Shown here piece after piece: positions 49,701 to 62,157 of a stretch of 64,000 nucleotides of DNA. The notes beneath the pieces were generated by a model that saw only the letters and a program-made list of their open reading frames with translations, had not been told where the DNA came from and searched no databases. The DNA comes from Corella eumyota (Eukaryota; Chordata; Ascidiacea; Phlebobranchia; Corellidae), in assembly GCA_963082875.1 (NCBI GenBank), contig OY720101.1, forward strand, positions 1,240,001 through 1,304,000. The letters are read 5' to 3'. The position numbers and the translations under genes were made by a program. Every line of letters begins with the position of its first letter. Within the stretch, counting starts at the first letter, position 1.

Positions 49701-52700
49701 ATTGAGGATGTTAGTTAACAGTATTGCTTGAAATTTAACTTAACCGCATGAGAACCTGATTTATAAAAGTTCAATTGCCCTCCCTTTCGCTGAAATTGTA
49801 AAGAAATTTAAAAGTAAAATATTTGAATGATTTCGATGATCTTTGGCTGCTTTAAAATAACACGTGCGTTCGATTTGCAATTCAGGAAGTTGTTATTTCC
49901 ATAAAAATACTGAGGTTGATTTAAATCTGTATTTGAGTCCAATTTAAACTTTTTGAGAAGCCTGATATTGCTTAAAAGTTGACGTTTTTGCAGATTTTTT
50001 TTTAGAAATTCCAATTAGTTTGATTAAGTGTCAGATTATTTAACTTAAATTATGGATTTTCACACGGTTTTTTTAAAAACAAAAGTTATTTTGCAAGATA
50101 TTTGAAATTTTTGGTGGTATTTTCAAATTTTTTTTTTTTGGTCTTTTTAATATGATTACCAATTAAAAAAACATACAAGATGCCTATTATGCAGCATCGC
50201 CCCATACTTGTTTTATGTTTTAGTTTTATATTCTACTGTTATCTAACTGGCAGCTTGGTGTAGTAAACACATGCTACACCACACACAAGGTCCTGGGTTC
50301 AATCCTAACTGCTCCCATACTTTAGCGCCCTTGAGTAATGCACTATAAACGATATGAACTCCTGCTGAGCCAGCACTTAATCAGCAGTATAATTACCGGG
50401 CAATTATAATCTCTATAATATCCCAAACTGCTAAAGTTAACTTAAGACTGGGTCGGGGTAACTTTTGTTACTCTAGGTTTAGGTCGCGCATTCGACTTTC
50501 CCACATCGAGGATAATCATGTATAAAAAAAATTACTATTTTTTTTCTACCTTTTTGTTTTACTGATGACGTCAGATGGTTCGGACCTTCTCTTATATAAA
50601 AATATGGATTTTTGTCTCGACTTGAATTTAAGGAACTTTTCAAGTCAAAAAGTTGTTCCTTTTTCTTATAATTATTCTGGATCGCTAGGTTTTGGGTTGA
50701 CTTCTGTTCCAAAACTTTTTCCCGCTTTCTAAAATAAAAAAAATGGATTAAATTAAATTTAAAAAGTTTTTTTATTTTTTTGTAATCAATTTATTTACTC
50801 TAAACACATCGGCGATGTCCTTATCGGAGATGACGTCATTAAAGGCGATGACGTCACAGATGATTCGTCCGCGGAGTCTTGATAGAAAGACGATGACGTA
50901 TTCGATAGAGAAGGCGACGAACTTTTCTCAAAATTTGTCTGAAAATTATGACGTAATAATGTTTTATTTTCAAGTCTTTTATGACGTCATTGAACATCTG
51001 CGTTCCAGTTTAAATGCGACAATTCAGTTGAATGAATTACCATGACTCAGGGGGGTTATGAATTTCACAAACTTTTGTACAATAAATAGAAATCATTTCA
51101 CATATTTAATGTTGGGAGAAATTAAATTTTTACGTAACTTACGTTCTGTTTAAGCGGGGATTTCGTTCGCACGGATTCCAAGTTATTTGTCGAAAATAAA
51201 TTTTCTTTGACTAATTGTTCTTTCCCAAATAAACTTGCAAATTTTAAATTATTTTCGGTTGGTTTCGGACCCACAAATTCGTCCTCATCATAGGAATAAT
51301 CCGCGGGATTTTCGTCCAAATGTCCGGCCGATCCCACGTCAATGTCCGGAGGTAAAATCCCTCCTTGATTGCAGTCAAAAAAGTCTAATTTATCAGAATT
51401 CGATTCCGCTTTAATTGCGTCCACCCAAGTCTCTAGCGCGCTCTGATGGTCAGCGTAAAATGTTATATGCTGATTACTTTTAGCGCAATGAAGTTCAAGG
51501 GCAAATTGTGTTGGGGGCCTAAAATATAAACAAATATTTCGCGATGCTTAAAACATATAAGTTAAACGAATTTAAAAAAATCACAATTTTAAATAAATAG
51601 GAATTATGACTTGTTTAAATACAAATTATTTACCATATAGTATTTACCATATAACGATTTTATAATTTTTATAAATTTTATACACACAAAGAAACCAAAA
51701 GTAAAATGTTTACCCTTTATGCTGTGGTATTATAAAAGCTGTTGCAGACAGGTGACTGATAGGGAAAACCCGGGCCGGTTCATCCCCTATTTCGATATCG
51801 CAGGTTGCATCGTTATTAGAGGCGTAAGCAAGGAATAAACCGTTTCTTATAACGCACCAATAACTCTGTGAAAATCAAAATAGTTGACATAAAAAAATAT
51901 TTAATCAATTTTTAATTAGCCAATATTTTTTAATTTATTAGATCTACTATCCTTATTATTGGTATAGTTGGTTAATTAATTATAATTAAAAAATTATGCT
52001 TTTTTTATTGAAAAAAAAAACAAATTAAATTTCAGTAACTAGTTTATGTTATGACGTGATTTAAAAAACAACATTTTTGTCTTAAAATGCGCAATGCAAC
52101 TTTGCTTTAACTATAGCACAATTTGCCCTAAACAAAAAACCACGAGCCTAAACTAAACCTACATAACTTGTAAACATAAGTTATATTAAGCTTATAACAA
52201 GTCTGAGGTCTAGCAACTTGAAAACTTTAGTGTTTTGTAAGTTTGTTATGTGGGTTTTCAATTAGAAATGCAGAACTCTTGGTGTTTAATTAATTAGTGC
52301 TTTTCATTACTAGTTCGAAGTTATTGTTTTATATTAACTAAGGAATTAGAAAATTATGTGTATATTAAAAAATGATATGTAAAAATACTTTCAAAATGTA
52401 ATAATATAGCACATTCAAAACTACTTTGACAGAGATATATGTAAGTTGTTGGTTATATTTTTAACTTATTGAGTCAATGTATTAATAAATTTATTAACTG
52501 AAATCGTGTTAACTATTATGTGTACAGCTGTTTTTTTTTTTTTTTTTTAGAAATAGAGTTTTTGTGTTTTAGAAATAGAGTCGTAAACGCCAGGAAATAG
52601 ATTTACGTTTTAGTTGTTTAGCTGAGTATAAAGTCTAATGTGTTAAAAAAGTTACAACATTTTTATTAAGTGTTCTAATAGGCAATACTCGTATGCAATA

Positions 52701-53198
52701 AAAATAAAATGTGAATTTATAGGTAATGTTAAATGAAATGTATTTAGAATATAAGTTGGATGAAATACAACGTTGTAAATTTAATTCAAAAACTGTACTC
52801 ATTTTTTTTGTATATGTTTTTATCCTCGATGTGGGAAAGTCGAATGCGTGACCTTAACATAGAGTAACATTTGTTACCCCGACCCAGTCTCGAGTTGCCT
52901 GTGGCAGTTTGGGATAATATAGGTTATAATTTCCCGATAATTATGCTGCTGATTAAGTGCTGGCTCAGCAGGAGTTCATACCGCATATAGCGCCTTACTC
53001 AAGGGCGCTACAGCATGAGAGCAGTGGGGATTAAACCCAAGATTTAAACACAAAGTTTAAATATAAACAGTCGTAATGCTTAACTAATGTTTTTGGTCTA
53101 AACTTAAGTTAAAATATATAAAAATATTTATATTAAATTACCCTACTCCGATGATGTTCTTCTTTAATTAAATGGCCAGCATGCCTTACTCGATTCAT
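40706..53198 (-). CDS. Gene B: triple-PH-domain, coiled-coil protein (1685 aa, 23 exons)
   Basis: Exons: 53142-53198, 51714-51865, 51143-51518, 50799-50938, 50550-50728, 49504-49570, 48589-48710, 48216-48270, 47627-47736, 47362-47440, 46915-47142, 46561-46814, 45853-45942, 43934-45403, 43705-43757, 43281-43335, 42935-43208, 42460-42613, 42282-42376, 42076-42154, 41823-41945, 40926-41717, 40706-40759 (5058 nt; every phase matches). PH1, residues about 6-110 (SYWCVIRNGLFLAY ... LETWVDAIKAE); PH2, about 549-658 (KDGWLYRRKRMTWSRIWAVL ... FIYWMKAF); PH3, about 1243-1335 (RGYLDLRNKKKQWERFFCVL ... FVFWVAAL). Residues about 1364-1530 are a Gln/Glu-rich coiled coil. The linkers are Ser/Asn-rich and probably disordered. 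Two PH domains plus a C-terminal coiled coil recall AFAP1 or MPRIP adaptors, but I cannot name the family. Likely a membrane- or cytoskeleton-linked scaffold (inference). The donor of exon 7 (GTCTGT) is weak. Confidence 0.88.
48915..49045 (+). repeat. Dispersed repeat, copy 2 of 2
   Basis: Partner of 7075-7200 in the same orientation; the strongest shared block is atggcatggtcaccaaaccc. It lies in gene B intron 6. Confidence 0.55.
50248..50521 (+). mobile_element. tRNA-derived SINE (Cics-1-like)
   Basis: Full-length copy in the plus orientation, thus antisense to gene B: head ggcagcttggtgtagtaaac, B box ctgggttcaatcct, body ctcctgctgagccagcactt, tail gactttcccacatcgaggat. It ends about 28 bases from the donor of gene B exon 5. 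Confidence 0.85.
52810..53042 (-). mobile_element. tRNA-derived SINE (Cics-1-like), head missing
   Basis: In intron 1 of gene B. Tail and body are well kept (ttatcctcgatgtgggaaag, ctgctgattaagtgctggct), but the copy stops within the B-box region, so the A-box head is absent. Confidence 0.8.
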
Positions 53199-56100
53199 CG
53201 TTAAAATAAATTTATCTATTCACGAAACATCATTTTTATAAACAAAAATTTACCCTGTCATAAAAATACAAAAAATCAATAAAAAGTAATAATGTCATTA
53301 TGATATCTGTAATTAAAAATTTAAGTTAAATAACGCATTTAAACTGGAAATATTTTTAAATATGCTAAAAAATACTTTATTTTTTTTAAATTCTTACCAC
53401 TAATGTGGCATCGCTGTCACATAATACCCTATAATACCTTACATAATACACCGAACCACGCACGGTTTCTGTAATACAGTTCATGCCTATATCTTAATCA
53501 GTCGGATCAACTTTAAAATCTTAAAGCCTTACTAAGATTTCCCAATAGCTTTGCTGTGGTTTTAGTAAAAACAACGCAAAATAAAAACTATCAACAAATG
53601 TTGTGTATCTATATCAAAGGGCAGGTTGAGGCTAGTCTAAAACCTACGTTTTAATGTAGTTTTATACACAACTAAGACAACAGGCTTAAATTGCGGTATT
53701 TGTGGTTTAAACAACTTGACGACGGTTATTTTGTTTTTTAAATCGTTAAAAACATAGATAGCAAAAAATATGGTATTTGGATATATAAAACATTTATTAA
53801 AAATTACTATAAAAGGTCTGGCAATATAAAATTTGTAAATATTAATCTGCAAACCTTGTATTTTTAACAGTTATCGCAAAGATATATTTATGACAAGAAT
53901 TATATTTTAACTTTAAATTTTAGGCTTTAACCACTAATTCGTTAATACCATTTTTAACAAACAGTCGTACACTATAATTAGGCTTTATTTACTCCAGGTG
54001 TTACAACCTTTGTTGTTAGATTTGTAACGTTTTTGTATTCTTACATCTAAATTACACGTTTCAGTTAAAACTGATCATGATGTCATATGGAAAACCGGTT
54101 ATACAAAGTCTATCTGTCGTAATTTAAAGTTTTCCAGGTACTATGATCTTTGTCTACATCTGATAACCTTAACACTACTATTTATCTCGTTCAAAAATAG
54201 TATAATTAAATAAACTTACATTTGTACAACTAAATACTCTAACAATATCATAAACGTTCTGTCAGAGCTTGCTTTTTTAACGATATTCGCATAGTTGAAT
54301 TTCTAAATGTAATTTTACGACCATTTTTCTGACGTAAGTTTTTGTATACTTAAACATGAATCAGGCTTGAATGTCGTATAAATTGGTCAAATACAACAAA
54401 AAATGTGCTTCAAATTAAACTGTTATGATAACTATGACTTGATACAAAAATAGTAATGATCAAATAGATTGCTATTTTCTTATTTTCCGTTTAAATTTAC
54501 TCCCTTAAGTTAATTTCCTTTTGTATGTTTACTAAACTACTGACAGACGAGATTTATTTAATAGATTTGATCTTTGAAACATATTCTTATTACATTGAGT
54601 CTGCTATATATGCGTAACTGTGTATCAGTTAATAGGTAAATATTTGTACTTATATCTCGTAAACTGTTGTTGGCGTTGCTACGATCTTGATTTTGTAATG
54701 ATTTATATTTAAACTGCCATTAACTAACCCCAGTTGGGTTCGGTTAAACTTTATTCTGTTTTAACTTTATTTACTAACCTATTGTGTTCAACTAATTTAT
54801 CAAATTTTTATTGAAAGCAAATTTAAATCAGACAATACGTCAAAAATTAGCGTTTTTCAGCAAATCTTAATACATATTAACCTGTTTTAAACAGTTAAAA
54901 ACTACTAAATACGACGCTACATCAGAATATAAATCCTATCAATTTATAGTGACTTCCTTAGGTTCAAATTTTGCCTTAACTCTTACGTCATGCTGTGTTT
55001 AATAAAGGAAATCTAAACTTTACAGAACTCATATTAGTGAGCCCGTGTTTGTCAAATCGTAAAGTTAAATATTGACTAGATAGTAAGCGTAGACTTCCTT
55101 TTCAATTTCTTGAGGTGAATCAAAGGCGCTTTTCATGATACTTTTCTTTATTAAAATTTGTCGAAACGAAAAGTATTTTACATTCGTTTTACATCATGTT
55201 TTTAATTAAAGATTTTTACTCGTAATCGTTTTGTAGTACTTAAAACTGCCCTTTTTAAACTTAATATTACGTGTTTTAGGCATAGAAAACCGGTCTACTA
55301 TCGTCTAAAATCTACTCGATTTTTTTTAATATCTAATGATTTAAGTATAACTATTGTATTTATTATATAACCTGTGTTTAGACTACTACATTTTAACTAT
55401 AAGCGTACTACATTTAAAAAGCAAACAACGGTTATGTTGCTCATTAAATACACTTGGCAGTGTTAAACCACTTTCTATTTTACTACAACCTTTTCTATTC
55501 TAAATCCCTTATAGTTTATTAACTTAACCTTTAGATACAGAATTTTAATATTGCAGTATATTAAACACACTTGCACATTAAACTAATATAATACAATAAA
55601 GAGACAAGCAATGTCAATAGAGCCCGTATCACTTACGTCTTTACGACTTCATTTACAACATTTAAAATCCTGGGGCGTTGCTTTTCAGGAAACAAAATAC
55701 AGACCATCAACTATAAAGTATAAGAATTACAACTTAAAGTAACGTAAACTTTCCTAATTTTGTTGAACGATATATTTATCGTATTTTGTTACATTATAAT
55801 CGTATATCAAATCTAGAAATCTTAAAATATGCAAATTCTAGCGCCTTAAAACATAGTTTTAAAGTAATAAAATAGGTTTAGTTCACGTTAATTTATAAAT
55901 AATTCATATTTCTTGCGTACACTTACATTTTATTTGCATAATTAGTCTAATTATTTATGTTTTTAAATTAATAATTTATATAAAAACAGGGTTATTAATG
56001 ACAAATAATCTGATTTCACATACATATCGTAACTTAAATAGCATTAATGTTTGCTATAAATTTATACAATTTTGTTAGAATAATTAAAATATAAAACTTA

Positions 56101-56485
56101 TTGAAATTTTAAATTGTTATAAATTTTATAAAAACACATTTTTAAAATCGTTTTAGCAGTTTTGTTCTAAGCATATATATCCAGGTTATGTAATAGTTTT
56201 ATAAACTATAAAATCGATTGAGTAAATAAATAGCATCGGTTTCTATACAAGTCAATTGTTTTCAATTGGGTAACATAGTTATTGTTGATTTTTGAAAATT
56301 TTAAAATTTATTGGATCTTTGAAATTTTGATAATATAATTTATTGTAAACCAACATCTAATTAGTTTTGTGAATTTGTTAATACGTGATACATATTTTTT
56401 GCAATTTGGAGTTAATTAAAAATTTGTAATATTTTTTAAATTAAGCCATGTTAATACATATGTATAGTGTATATATATTTTTTTA
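53199..56485. other. Upstream region of gene B
   Basis: Over 3 kb of AT-rich sequence with no open frame that looks real. It is the 5' flank of gene B and may hold untranslated exons or regulatory DNA; no specific element can be supported. Confidence 0.5.
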
Positions 56486-56763
56486 GTATATATCTTTATC
56501 CTCGATGTGGGAAAGTCGAATGCGCGACCTAAACTTAGAGTAACATCAGTTACCCCGACCAGTCTCGAGTTGCCTGTGGCAGTTTGGGATTATATAGATT
56601 ATAATTGCCCGATAATTATACTGCTGATTAAGTGCTGGCTCAGCAGGAGTTTATATCGTTTATAGCGCCTTACTCAAGGGTGCTACAGCATGAGATCAGT
56701 GGGAATTGAACCCACGACCTCATGGTGCTGTAGCAAGTGTTCTTACCACTACACGGTAGCTAA
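56486..56763 (-). mobile_element. tRNA-derived SINE (Cics-1-like), best-preserved copy
   Basis: On the minus strand: head ctaccgtgtagtggtaagaa (A box), B box gtgggttcaattcccac (a good RNA polymerase III B box), body with ctgctgagccagcacttaat, tail gactttcccacatcgaggat followed by an AT-rich end. It is the only full copy outside an annotated gene. Confidence 0.88.
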
Positions 56764-57083
56764 CTATATGTTTGGATGATTCATTCAAATGTTGTTATTT
56801 TTTTGCTGACCTTTTTAAAAAGCAAAAAACAAAAGGATATGCTTATCATAACATTACTAAAAATAATTTATTTATATCAAAAAATCGAAGAAAAAATTTA
56901 AACTCCCGTTTAAAAACTAACAATATTTAAATTCCTAGTGACGTTGTTCCGTTTTTTTTAAATACTAATAACTTAATTTTGAAATTTGACCTTCTTTTTA
57001 TCCATAGCTATTAAACTAGCTTAAAATATTTAAGGTTGTAAATTTAATAAAAATCATTTTTGATATCTTAAACGTTGGGTTTC

Positions 57084-57450
57084 TATTTCAAGGGTAGTTA
57101 ATACAAGAGGTTTTTAAATTATTAAATAGATTTATTTTAAATGAACATTGACAGACTTATTTTGTAGCCCATGTTATAAGTATTTATTATTTTGTAGATT
57201 TAGCGATATAAGTATTGGTATACTATTTCAAGGGTCGTTAATACATAGATTTTAAAATTATTAAACAGCTTTATTTCAAATGAACGTTTTAAGACAAAAC
57301 TTTTTTTTAACCCATGGTATAAGTATTTAATATTCTGTAGATTTCCGCTATAAGTATTGTTCTACAACTTCAAAGGTTGATATTGCAGAGTGTTTATAGG
57401 TTATTAAATAACTTTATTTTTTATTAAGCTTTTGTTTTAAATTTTTTCGC
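57084..57450. repeat. Diverged tandem repeat, period about 140 bp, about 2.5 copies
   Basis: Copies start at about 57084, 57224 and 57365. Shared blocks include tatttcaaggg, aaattattaaa, ttttaaatgaac/tttcaaatgaac, cccatgNtataagtattta and gtagattt. The third copy is partial and the most diverged. Confidence 0.75.
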
Positions 57451-57890
57451 CTTGTATTTTATCCGCAAGGTTGTGCTAGCAAGTTATATTTAAAGAGCTT
57501 AAAAATGCAAAACTATAAAAGGTTCATTAATTAAAACTGTTAAAATATTTTGGTTTAATAATTTTTTTAATATGTTTTTTTAAACACACAAATATTTTAA
57601 AGTGCAGCTTTTATTATTCGTGGCAAACACTGGCATAATAGGTCTGCAAATAGTTAACAAAAAACATAAATATTGGCATCAAATATAATAGGAATATTAC
57701 CACATCTGGCGTATAATATAGTGGCAAGAAAATACAAAAATTTGCGTGTTTAAACGAACATTTGAAGAACTATATTAGCGCAGCAATTTGCTATACATAA
57801 AAGGCTTAGTATTAGATATATATAAAGCGTATTATGCTGTAGCAAGGCACATTAGGTTGTTGGTGTTATGGTGTTAAGAAAGTGAAATGT

Positions 57891-60800
57891 TTAAGAGTCT
57901 TTTTTTAATGGAATCAGAGTTCCTTTTTTCGAAAGTCGTCGTAAAGTTTTTTCGGCGAATTGTTCAAACTCCTGTAAAAGTAAATATAGAGTCAGTTACT
58001 TGGTAACATTTTTGTACAAATATTAAAATATTTAAATAAATTTTATGTAAAGAAGCAAATCATTTTTTTATAGTTCTCGAGTAAAAATATTAAAGGTCGA
58101 TTTTCTAAATTTGAAATTGAAATTCTCAGCCAAAAAGTAATAGTTTAAAATAAACAATTTTTTACCTTAATTTGGTCTAAAACTTCTTTATCAACATCAT
58201 CATTTTCTTTAATAAAAGAATTCGAATTTTTCCAACATTTCTTATTCCCTAATTTCTCCTTCACGTCCAACGAACTTTGCGAGGAAAAGGTGGAATGCGA
58301 GGAAAATGCGGAATGTATCCGCTTTTCTTCGGCGGAATTTTTTTCTTTCAGAAGGGGATGGGGTGATTTAGCGAGGTCTTGATCTAAACTAACATTACTT
58401 CGGCTCATCGAATCTCCGTTGTCGAATCCACTATCGCAGTCTGACGTCATAGCACAATCGATTGACATACTTCGACCTTTAAAAAAATAAAAGTTTAAAA
58501 ATTTGTTTTTCTTAGACTGTCCATAAAGTAAATTTTATTTACTACCAGAAATTGAAAAACTTTAATATTTTTTCTTTATATTGTCCAAAAATACAGTATC
58601 TTACAAAAAATAATTTTCATTTTTTTGACAAAATTTTACCTGCTTTATTTTGTGTTCTTTCCAAATAAGATTTAAGGTTTTTGTAAGGTGAGGAAGGGGT
58701 CACTGGGGCACTGACTTGACGCATGCAGTCACGTGATTTGTGATGATGCGCGTCTGGTGATTTGTGATCCTATAAGATAAAGTTAAAACAAAAATTAAAA
58801 AGTGAAAAAAAATCAAAATAGAATTAAAAAAAAGTTTAAAAAATAAGAAAAACGCGTTAAATTGAAGATGCAGATTTAAAAATAAATCTAAAAGTATTAG
58901 AACAAAAAATAATTAAAATTTCACAATCAAAATAAAATTTTAATAACTTACCAGTGACATAGTAGACAGGGCTGGCGAATAAGGATCGAACACTGAGATT
59001 TCATCGACGGAATGTAAAGTTTCGTAAGATGTCGTCGAACTAAGGTTTGAACTATGACGTAGGGAGGTTATATCTCGACTTATTTCACGTTTAAATTGAT
59101 CGAGTTTTTGTTTCAACTCAAGTTTTGCGTTGGTTACCTAAAAAAAGAAGATAAGTTTAAAATCAGTTAGATAACTTAAAATCAGTAAAAAATAGTAATT
59201 TATTGCCCACTATAGTTTATAAGAGATATTTTAATTGATTTATAAGATAAATCGGCTTTAAAAAATTAAAATAAAAAAGTAGATATTTGATTTCTTATTT
59301 TAAATTAATATCAGCCCAGTCAAAAAAAAATATATAAATAAATTAAGAAGTTTATAGTTTTTTTTGGAAGGTGGGGGGGGGGTAATTTGTTAAAAAAAAT
59401 TTTATTTGTTAAAACTTTTTTTTTTAAGATTTTTTTTTTATTTTACCTTCATTGCTTCTTGCTCTTCGCTTAAACATTGATTCACGACTTTCAGCTTTTT
59501 CTGCATGTGACGTAATCGTCTTTTAACTACGTCACAATTAATAATCGTCTTCTCAAGTTCCTCGTTCGATTCCAGGTCTTTCTCGAACTGAGCACATTTT
59601 AATTTCAAAGAATTTTTTCTCCTAAAAAAAGAAACAAATATTAAACATTTTTGAAGGGCACTTGATGTGCTATAAAGTTTATCCTCAAAATTAAATTATG
59701 TTTTTAAATTCATGAAAAAGTGCCTACCTTTTCAATAAAGTAACTACCGCAATCATTCTAATTTCCTCGTTTTTACGAATTTCTTCATATTCTGATGACA
59801 ATTCAGTTTTTTCAGCCTTCTGTAAAAATCATAAATTAATAAATTAATTCACTTTACTTAAAAAAAAATTTGTAGTCCAACTAGAATAATATAATAAAAG
59901 AATAATTGTCCTATATGTTTAAATGCACATATATTTTAGTGTAAAACAAAAGGTTATAAGTTTTTAGTGGTTTGGTATTTTATATATTTTTTACATTTAT
60001 ATTTACCGTTGTTGAGTTATTCTTGGTCTTAGAATAAGAGCTTTGCACAATATCGCTGTTCGTTCTTTCTTTTCTCCATTGTGAGGGATATTTTATGCTG
60101 TAACGTTTCGGTGAATTGCTTAACTGTAAAGATTAGAAAATTATAAAATTAACTCAGACGTTAGTTCAATATAAATTGGTCTAAACTAATTTAAATACAA
60201 AACTTAAGTTTTTTTGCTGTTTATGAATGTAATTTATTTAGTCCAAAATTAAGTATTTTAGATCAATTTTATAAATTTTTACCTTCTTCTTGGGTGATGA
60301 CGTAATAGGTACGTAACTACTACTGCGCGATAAGATTTTAACATCACGTAATTTTCCAACAGATCGCTCAGGCATTGATGTAGTGGCAGTTAAGGCTTTT
60401 GTGCTGTAAAAACAGAAAAAATAATTTTAAATTGGGCTTGTTATTAAGTCGTAAACATTTATATCAATACATTTCGGCAAATTTATTTTCATTTTAAGGC
60501 AAATTTAATATTTTATATCGCGTTACGTAATTCTTATTCAATAACATTAATATACCGAGGTAAATTACGTATTTCTTGTTTACTAAGTTCTGGAAAATTG
60601 GCACAATGAAATGTATTGTTAAAAACGGATGCAACTTAAGTAAAGCGACAATTTGTAGTCATTTAAGGCTTCCATTTACGCCGTAATGGTTGTAACCTGT
60701 CATTTGTGCGTCAATGAATTATTGTAATATATAGTACTTGCTTAAGGCTTTCAACTGGGTTTTACTTGAAATATATTGCACATTATATTGACTGAGTTGT

Positions 60801-62157
60801 TACACTATTTACGCTTTTATAGGGGGTTGTCACAACTATGGTGCTAAAAACTAATTAAGAAATGAACGAGTATTAATTGGGTAATTTCATAGCAATAAAT
60901 TTTGTAATTACAAAGCCTAATTTAACGCTATTAGGATTGCTTTAACTTGGCGTACTTGTGGTATAAGCTATGGGAAAGTATTCGCATCACTTTGGTTGAT
61001 ATAATATCCTGTTACCTTGGTGGTTAATTATTGTAATCAAATGTTAAATATTTTGCGAATCCAATAAAACCGAACGTAGAAAATATTTTGGTTGGAGCGT
61101 ATAATTACGTTGACGCCAGTGCTAATAAATTATAACTTTTGCAGTTTTAATTTCGGGTAATAAAAATAAATTATTACCAGTCAGATTTTTTTGATAATTA
61201 TGTCAGATTGTTTCTGTTTTATGTCAGTTGTTAACTCGTGGTTAGATTACCAGCAATCGTTCAAGAAATTCAATCAAAGGATTTTGAATTCAAATATAGA
61301 TTCGATTTTGTTTCATGAAAACGCCTTACAAAACTTTTAACTTTTACATTTTGGTCTTAAATGGATAATAATATATTGTGAAAAATTTCAATTAAAATTT
61401 AAAGTAGAAAAAAATCTTTTTAAACTAAGCATACCTTTTAAAACAATGTGTTTATGAACAACTTAAATAAAAGAAAATATTTTGAACAATTGAATAACAT
61501 AGTACTGGATTTGAATTAATGTTAATTTTTTTATTGATAACTTACCTTGAATCATTGTTATCAGTGGGTTGTGAGACACTATTACTTCTCCTAAAAAACA
61601 TGGCATTCCATCTTGGTGAAACAAGATCAGAATTACTTGGTTCATCTCTTCTAAACGAGCTCTTTCTTGATACAATATTAATACTTTTGCGTGCTATCCG
61701 AGATGCTATAGTGTGAATTGATTTTTTCTTGGGATTTTCGTTCGATTTTGGCGATTTACCGTCTAATTGGATAACTAAAAAAATGTTAAATATTTAGTTA
61801 TTTGTGAAGTTATAAATGTATGAGAATATTTATTTAATTAGTGATAATATTAATTATTGTTAATTGAGTAGATTAAGTCGTGTGTTCGAAATAATTTAAA
61901 TATTTTTTTTGACATTTTAAAACACGTAAAAAGGTAATTTATTTTCGATTTAAAATATTGAGGAATTTTTAAGAGACAGAAACGTGTTTAAGTAGCCCTG
62001 TTCATAGTTCTACGAAAAGAAATCGTGTAAAAAACAATTTCCCAGAAATATAAAAATAAAATTAAAATATTTTGAATTTTTTAATACCTGGTTTACAAAT
62101 ATGATCATTGTTCTCAAGTGTGTTGTTGTTATTAATAGAGCATTCATCACATATGGT
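57891..62157 (-). CDS. Gene C: coiled-coil paralog of genes A/B (partial, extends off the right edge)
   Basis: Ten exons visible: 62088-62157, 61546-61774, 60283-60403, 60007-60123, 59728-59819, 59447-59621, 58952-59137, 58640-58769, 58166-58476, 57891-57971; phases close over 1512 nt (503 residues plus stop). The first visible exon starts at an acceptor, so further 5' exons must exist, probably beyond 64000. The segment from KNEEIRMIAVVTLLKRRKNS through SEEQEAMK is a coiled coil that aligns in pattern with the KMIKYMTQLNTRRNS coiled coil of A and B. The end DKEVLDQIK | EFEQFAEKTLRRLSKK, split by an intron at the same place, matches DPDVLAGIE | MFELFSKHTLAKVSKK of B. The rest is Ser-rich. No PH domain is visible in the part seen. 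Confidence 0.8.

Noticed and set aside
53199-57890. Searched for retroelement or other coding fossils in the large noncoding gap between genes B and C
   Set aside because: No polymerase, capsid or integrase-like reading is recognisable; only one SINE and a tandem repeat are supported.
59373-59382. Run of ten G in AT-rich DNA
   Set aside because: Simple homopolymer in an intron of gene C; no G4 pattern of four spaced runs.
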